From an uncultured Gelidibacter sp. (GTDB lineage: Bacteria > Bacteroidota > Bacteroidia > Flavobacteriales > Flavobacteriaceae): a DNA stretch of 64,000 bases. The stretch spans positions 62,001 through 126,000 of the forward strand of contig NZ_CANMTE010000003.1 of NCBI RefSeq assembly GCF_947500795.1, in the 5' to 3' direction. Under the pieces are notes generated by a model. The model saw nothing but the letters and a program-made list of their open reading frames with translations, had not been told where the DNA came from and searched no databases. A program made the position numbers and the translations under genes. Position 1 is the first letter of the stretch, and each line of letters starts with the position of its first letter. Shown piece after piece: positions 60,062 to 64,000 of the stretch.

Positions 60062-61161
60062 CTTACAAGTTTCTTATTTATATTTCCTACAGTTACGCGC
60101 TTCCAATTGGTGCACCTTTAGAGCAAGAAATTCTGCGCACCGGAAATACTGTAAAATGGTTTAGCGATACTGATAATGGCAAGGAAGGTTTAAGAGACAA
60201 TCCGAATTTACTCAACACTATTCAGGAAGTTGTGGCTTACAAACCAGACATTGTTTTAGTGGCCTCCGATGACGTTCCCGATTTTATAACCGGACTAAAA
60301 GTTCAAGTTTTCCACGGTTTTTTCGCAAAAAAAAGACCTTTACGAAATGGGAAATTCTATCATTTTAGAATCCGCGGAACTTATGACCTCTATTGTACAC
60401 AAGGTCCAAGTACGACGAGTGAGTTTAAGCGACTAGCGGAAAAATTGAAATATTTTGAGGTTATTGAAACTGGCTGGAGTAAAGTAGATCCTATGTTTCC
60501 ACTTGAAGAAAAGAAGAACTTATCGGAAATTTCAACATCTACTCTTCCAACCATAATGATTGCTTCAACATTTACTGAGCGCTTAAGTTTGGCATATGAC
60601 GATTCTGTCTTTAATGAAATAAAAAGGCTTTCCAACACAAATGCCTATAAATTCATTATGGTTTTGCATCCCAAATTACCAGCGCATATTGTTAAGAAAT
60701 GGCAGTCACTCACAAATGAGAATTTTACGTTTTTCAACACTACCGATCTCACGCCCTTATTTTTCAAGGCTGATATTCTTTTTGCGGATACCACATCGGC
60801 AATTCAGGAGTTTGTGCTTCAAAAAAAGCCTGTAGTCACTTTCAAACACAAAGTCCATGAGGATTTCTTAATCGATGTTGATACAGTAAATGCTATTGAA
60901 TCCGCTTTTAAAAACGCTTTAAATCCATCTAAAGAGTTGATGGATAAAATAGAAGCTTACATTCTTAATCTTCATCCCTATTTTGATGGCAAATCGAGTC
61001 AACGTGTTATTGAGGCTTGTATCAAGTTTTTACACCAAGATAAAAGTCATTTAAAAAGGAAACCTCTCAATCTTCTTCGTAAATATAAAATAAGAAAGCG
61101 GTTGGGATATTTCACTTTAAAAAGTTACAATAAACCATACCATCTAGAAAAAGATTCGTAA
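60058..61161 (+). CDS. CDP-glycerol glycerophosphotransferase-like protein
   Basis: A 367-residue protein of the TagB/TagF-type fold (GT-B). The C-terminal half has the family pattern: LPTIMIASTFTERLS, KFIMVLHPKLPAH, then LTPLFFKADILFADTTSAIQEFVLQKKPVVTF, which forms the nucleotide site. In Gram-positives such enzymes build teichoic acid; in Gram-negatives they add glycerol- or ribitol-phosphate-like groups, or act as plain glycosyltransferases, on surface glycans. The exact donor is unknown. The start overlaps the small ORF, and two GT2 genes lie next to it. Confidence 0.85.
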   Translation: MTYKFLIYISYSYALPIGAPLEQEILRTGNTVKWFSDTDNGKEGLRDNPNLLNTIQEVVAYKPDIVLVASDDVPDFITGLKVQVFHGFFAKKRPLRNGKFYHFRIRGTYDLYCTQGPSTTSEFKRLAEKLKYFEVIETGWSKVDPMFPLEEKKNLSEISTSTLPTIMIASTFTERLSLAYDDSVFNEIKRLSNTNAYKFIMVLHPKLPAHIVKKWQSLTNENFTFFNTTDLTPLFFKADILFADTTSAIQEFVLQKKPVVTFKHKVHEDFLIDVDTVNAIESAFKNALNPSKELMDKIEAYILNLHPYFDGKSSQRVIEACIKFLHQDKSHLKRKPLNLLRKYKIRKRLGYFTLKSYNKPYHLEKDS

Positions 61162-61197
61162 AATCAGGAAAACAGAGTGTTTGAATAACTGTCGGAA

Positions 61198-62022
61198 TTA
61201 ACTTGTGGCGTTGATTCCAAAATCCGTTGCCTTTATGTTGTTTTTCTTGGTAAATTTTCGAATAAGCTGATTCTGCTTTAATGCTTCTTCATCTTTATAA
61301 GGTCGGGAATGATGTAAATGCACGCAAATGGCCGAATACCTAATTTGCTTAAACTTCACACCAATATTCATCAAACGTTCACCTACTTCTCGGTCTTCAC
61401 CACCATATTTCATACGTTCATCAAATCCATTAACCCTTAAAATTAAAGCTTTCCATCCCGAAACATTCATTCCATCAAAAGTTGCTTTAGTTGGCGTAAA
61501 TGTGTTTAAAAACCAAGCTTTAAAACCCGATGCTGTTAATTTATTCGATTTAAAAGTTTTCTTAAGACCTTTTTCCTGCAACCATTCTAGGCTAAAACAG
61601 TTTTGGTTTTCAATATCATTTTTTGAAATGCTATTCGATATATCTTCTGGTAACTTAAAGTAACCTCCGGACAAAAATGTATGCTCTTTTCTTAGCTTTA
61701 AGTGAGTTGCCACAAAATCATTTCGAGGTATACAATCGCCATCTGTAAATATCAAATAATCGGACTTCGCTTTCAAAATGGCTTTATTCAAAATTTTTGT
61801 TTTCTGAAAACCATCATCTTCCTGCCAAATATGCTGTATGGATAATGAAGAAAACTTGATAAATGAATCGATGAGATGTTTTGTTGCTTCGCCAGAACCA
61901 TCATCCGCAATTAAAATTTCAAAATTTTTCTCGGTCTGTTGTTCATATCCCCAAAGCACCTTGGTTAACCATTCTGGTTGGTTATAAGTACTTATGATTA
62001 CTGACGATTTAAATGTATCCAT
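61198..62022 (-). CDS. Glycosyltransferase family 2, LPS-core type
   Basis: A 274-residue GT-A enzyme. NDP-sugar motifs: SVIISTYNQPEWL, LIADDGSGEAT, FTDGDCIPRNDF (DGD metal site), and a late GGEDREVGERL with the catalytic Asp pair region. The C-terminal galactosyltransferase-like extension (VHLHHSRPYKDEEAL) is typical of lipopolysaccharide-core enzymes of this phylum. Convergent with the gene at 60058 and divergent, 42 bp apart, from the next GT2 gene. Confidence 0.92.
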   Translation of the reverse strand: MDTFKSSVIISTYNQPEWLTKVLWGYEQQTEKNFEILIADDGSGEATKHLIDSFIKFSSLSIQHIWQEDDGFQKTKILNKAILKAKSDYLIFTDGDCIPRNDFVATHLKLRKEHTFLSGGYFKLPEDISNSISKNDIENQNCFSLEWLQEKGLKKTFKSNKLTASGFKAWFLNTFTPTKATFDGMNVSGWKALILRVNGFDERMKYGGEDREVGERLMNIGVKFKQIRYSAICVHLHHSRPYKDEEALKQNQLIRKFTKKNNIKATDFGINATS

Positions 62023-62037
62023 TATAGCGAAATTAGG

Positions 62038-62045
62038 TATTTTTG
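62038..62045 (+). promoter_or_regulatory. Promoter -7 box (TATTTTTG) of the GT2 gene at 62065
   Basis: TAnnTTTG match in the 42-bp gap between the divergent GT2 genes, giving a 5' UTR of about 16 bases. Confidence 0.55.
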
Positions 62046-62064
62046 TTAAAATCTAAGGAATTAA

Positions 62065-62841
62065 ATGATTAAACTATCTGGGGTTATAATTACTTTTAAT
62101 GAAGAACTGAAAATTGAAAAATGTTTAAAGTCTTTGGTTGGTGTCGTTGATGAAATTGTAGTGGTAGACTCATTTTCAACTGACAATACGAAGTCGATTT
62201 GCGCAAAATATAATGTGAAGTTTATTCAACAGACGTTTCTAGGTTATATCGAACAGAAAAACTTCGCACTCACGCAAGCGAGTTATGACCATGTTGTGTC
62301 GCTGGATGGCGATGAAGCCCTGTCGGAAACACTTCAAAAATCCATTGTAGCGTTAAAAAGTAATTGGACCTTAAATGGCTATTACTGCAATCGGTTTAAT
62401 AATTTTTGCGGACAATGGATAAAACATTCCGACTGGTACCCTAATAAGAAATTACGTGTTTTCGATAGACGTTACGCGGAATGGAAAGGCATTAATCCGC
62501 ATGATATGGTGGTTATGAATAGTCCTGACATGAAAGTTGGTCATTTAAAAGGTGACATTTTACATTGGACGTATCAATCGTATTCTGAGTTCAATTTAAA
62601 AACCGAACATTTTTCAACTATTGCTGCAAATGCATATTTCCAATTAGGAAAAAGATCCCGCTATTGGAACATACTATTAAATCCGTTTTGGGCTTTTTTC
62701 AAAGCCTATGTTCTAAGGCAAGGATTTTTGGATGGTTTAAATGGATTTGTTATTTGTGTACAAACAGCAAACATTACTTTTTTAAAATACACAAAGCTTT
62801 ATGAGCTTTCAAATAAGGAAAACAGTCATCTTAAACGATGA
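62065..62841 (+). CDS. Glycosyltransferase family 2, WaaE/KdtX-like
   Basis: A 258-residue GT-A enzyme of the lipopolysaccharide-core beta-glycosyltransferase group: GVIITFNEELKIEKCLKSL, VDEIVVVDSFSTDNT, SLDGDEALS metal site, then YPNKKLRVFDRRYAEWKGINPHD. The C-terminus has a hydrophobic stretch (NPFWAFFKAYVLRQGFLDG) that likely contacts the membrane. With its divergent GT2 partner and the gene at 60058 it forms a small surface-glycan cluster. Confidence 0.92.
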   Translation: MIKLSGVIITFNEELKIEKCLKSLVGVVDEIVVVDSFSTDNTKSICAKYNVKFIQQTFLGYIEQKNFALTQASYDHVVSLDGDEALSETLQKSIVALKSNWTLNGYYCNRFNNFCGQWIKHSDWYPNKKLRVFDRRYAEWKGINPHDMVVMNSPDMKVGHLKGDILHWTYQSYSEFNLKTEHFSTIAANAYFQLGKRSRYWNILLNPFWAFFKAYVLRQGFLDGLNGFVICVQTANITFLKYTKLYELSNKENSHLKR

Positions 62842-62896
62842 TTACGGGCTCCTGTAAATACACTCATTATCGTTTATAAACTAAATACATCAAGTT

Positions 62897-63454
62897 GTGC
62901 ATAAAGAAATTTCAAACGCGTTACAGGTTTTAAGAGATGGCGGACTCATCCTGTATCCAACAGATACCGTATGGGGAATTGGCTGTGATGCCACGAATCC
63001 CGAAGCCGTAAAAAAAGTATTTCAACTCAAAGAGCGTGAAGACAATAAAGCGCTCATTTGTTTGGTAGCCGATGATAGAATGTTGAGCAAATATGTAAAG
63101 GAAATTCCGAAGGTGGCTTATGATTTATTTGATGTGTCAGACGACCCGATGACCATCGTATATGACGATGCTCGAAATTTAGCTCCCAATTTAATTGCGG
63201 AAGACAATTCGATTGCCATTAGAATCCCGAATGATGATTTCTGCTTTCAGCTTATAAGACGTTTTGGCAAACCCATTGTTTCCACCTCAGCAAATGTGAG
63301 TGGCGAACCCACTCCAAAATCATTCAAAGAAATAGGGCCCCATATTTTAAAAGGTGTGGACTATGTCGTAAATTTGCATCGCGAAAAAATCTGTACCAAA
63401 CCCTCGTCAATTATTAAGTTGAGTGTCAATGGGAAAATAAAAATTATTCGCTAA
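62897..63454 (+). CDS. L-threonylcarbamoyladenylate synthase (Sua5/YrdC family)
   Basis: Makes threonylcarbamoyl-AMP from threonine, bicarbonate and ATP for the t6A37 modification of tRNA. 185 residues, a YrdC domain without the Sua5 C-terminal extension. Signatures are GLILYPTDTVWGIGCDAT, KEREDNKALICLV, IAIRIPNDDFC and IVSTSANVSGEPTP. The GTG at 62897 is the only start that gives the family N-terminus. No promoter box was recognised. Confidence 0.95.
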   Translation: MHKEISNALQVLRDGGLILYPTDTVWGIGCDATNPEAVKKVFQLKEREDNKALICLVADDRMLSKYVKEIPKVAYDLFDVSDDPMTIVYDDARNLAPNLIAEDNSIAIRIPNDDFCFQLIRRFGKPIVSTSANVSGEPTPKSFKEIGPHILKGVDYVVNLHREKICTKPSSIIKLSVNGKIKIIR

Positions 63455-63464
63455 TTAGATTTTA

Positions 63465-63483
63465 GCCACGAATACACCAATTA
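63465..63483 (+). repeat. Left inverted repeat flanking the GxxExxY gene
   Basis: GCCACGAATACACCAATTA. It matches the reverse complement of the element at 63936-63953 at 15 of the first 18 positions. It ends three bases before the ATG of the GxxExxY gene. Confidence 0.7.
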
Positions 63484-63485
63484 TT

Positions 63486-63860
63486 ATGGCAAATATTCTT
63501 TATAAGGACGAAAGTTACGCTATTGTTGGTGTTCTATTTGATGTTTATAATAATCTAGGAAGCGGATTTTCTGAAATTGTGTATAAAGATGCTTTGGAAT
63601 ATGAATTTACACAACTTCACATTCCATTTGAGAGAGAAAAAGAATACCAAGTAGCCTATAAAAACGTGTATTTGAAACATAAATTTTATGCTGATTTTGT
63701 TCTTTTTGATAAGATCATTTTAGAAATCAAATCTATTTCAAATTTGAACGATGCTCATACGTCGCAATGCATTAATTATTTAAAGGTTTCAGATTGTAAA
63801 TTAGCTATTTTGGCTAATTTTCATAAAAACTTATTAGATCATAAAAGAATCGTCTTGTAA
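63486..63860 (+). CDS. GxxExxY family protein
   Basis: A 124-residue cytoplasmic protein with the motif G-F-S-E-I-V-Y (GSGFSEIVYKDALEYEF) that names the family, followed by FEREKEYQVAYK, FYADFVLFDKIILEIK and a late KLAILANF. The DxxxxxKIILEIK strand pair looks like the acidic-lysine core of PD-(D/E)XK nucleases, and I believe the family has been linked to them; activity is unproven. The gene is enclosed by inverted repeats, as if it were a movable unit, but no recombinase is present. Confidence 0.9.
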   Translation: MANILYKDESYAIVGVLFDVYNNLGSGFSEIVYKDALEYEFTQLHIPFEREKEYQVAYKNVYLKHKFYADFVLFDKIILEIKSISNLNDAHTSQCINYLKVSDCKLAILANFHKNLLDHKRIVL

Positions 63861-63935
63861 ATTGTATAAGACACTTATGAATACATAAAACATTCACGGT
63901 ATTACGATGTTTAATCTACAGATTAGAAATAAAAA

Positions 63936-63953
63936 CATTAGTGAATTCGTGGC
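63936..63953 (-). repeat. Right inverted repeat flanking the GxxExxY gene
   Basis: CATTAGTGAATTCGTGGC; its reverse complement GCCACGAATTCACTAATG pairs with the left element at 63465. A small palindrome (TAATCT ac AGATTA, 63912-63925) lies just inside it. Confidence 0.7.
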
Positions 63954-63962
63954 AAAATAAAA

Positions 63963-64000
63963 ATGAACTTACAAGTAGCATTAACTCATCCAATTTTCAA
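63963..64000 (+). CDS. Start of a CDS cut by the window end, possibly CCA tRNA nucleotidyltransferase
   Basis: ATG at 63963 opens a frame reading MNLQVALTHPIF to the last base. The short start resembles Bacteroidota CCA-adding tRNA nucleotidyltransferases, which I recall next to YrdC genes in this family, but twelve residues cannot prove it. Confidence 0.4.
   Translation, partial: MNLQVALTHPIF

Noticed and set aside
1-64000. Defence system, prophage, integrated element or secondary-metabolite cluster
   Set aside because: No nuclease-helicase pairs, phage structural genes, integrases or transposases were found; nearly every gene is a core flavobacterial family.

Overview
This window is a piece of an AT-rich chromosome from a member of the Bacteroidota, almost certainly family Flavobacteriaceae. 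The evidence is a gliding-motility lipoprotein (GldI), a 3387-residue surface protein ending in a type IX secretion (T9SS) sorting domain, several families largely confined to this phylum (DUF6122, DUF5606, DUF3810, DUF6503, DUF721), and repeated use of the Bacteroidota promoter -7 box TAnnTTTG. Almost everything is chromosomal core. I see no prophage, insertion sequence, CRISPR array, rRNA or tRNA.

Layout. 1-1783: end of signal peptidase I, then WbqC-like and DUF6122 genes (+). 1943-6964 (-): six-gene operon of two small paralogous membrane proteins, mutL, two rhomboid proteases and an endonuclease/exonuclease/phosphatase protein. 7319-8576 (-): TPR membrane protein and ribH. 8711-11074 (+): recF, a lipoprotein, DUF721, cold-shock protein. 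11201-11620 (-): ndk. 11778-14503 (+): DHH phosphoesterase, gldI, and a cyclophilin-FKBP fusion. 14998-25161 (-): the giant T9SS adhesin. 25489-28091: pepD and DUF3810, divergent. 28173-32567 (+): two exported amidohydrolase-like proteins. 32818-37523: DUF6503 lipoprotein (-), then SpoU methyltransferase, Ste24-type protease, an unknown exported protein and an SMP-30-like lipoprotein (+). 37600-40743 (-): unknown gene, then a radical SAM/DUF4130 pair. 40938-54594 (+): rel, fur-family regulator, purA, OstA-like, class III aminotransferase, TPR protein, two DUF368 lipid translocases, aroE, DUF349. 54789-55838 (+): fucosyltransferase-like gene. 56075-58776 (-): mazG, DUF5606, def, ruvX. 59011-62841: dapD and three glycosyltransferase-type genes. 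62897-64000 (+): Sua5/YrdC, a GxxExxY gene between inverted repeats, and the first codons of another gene.

How the genes fit together. Envelope and secretion functions dominate the accessory content: signal peptidase, rhomboids, periplasmic folding catalysts beside gldI, an LptA/OstA-like protein, undecaprenyl-phosphate translocases, glycosyltransferases and the T9SS adhesin. The rest is housekeeping for DNA repair and replication, nucleotide and amino-acid metabolism, the stringent response and translation quality.

The least expected structure is between genes. At least seven intergenic spacers carry degenerate arrays with a strict 7-bp period but different unit sequences, nearly all starting or ending at a stop codon. 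Other points of interest are a 27-codon ORF in a hairpin leader overlapping a glycosyltransferase gene, near-leaderless promoters, inverted repeats around the GxxExxY gene, and the radical SAM/DUF4130 pair, whose reaction I believe is unknown. All motif positions come from reading the sequence by eye; no database search was run.
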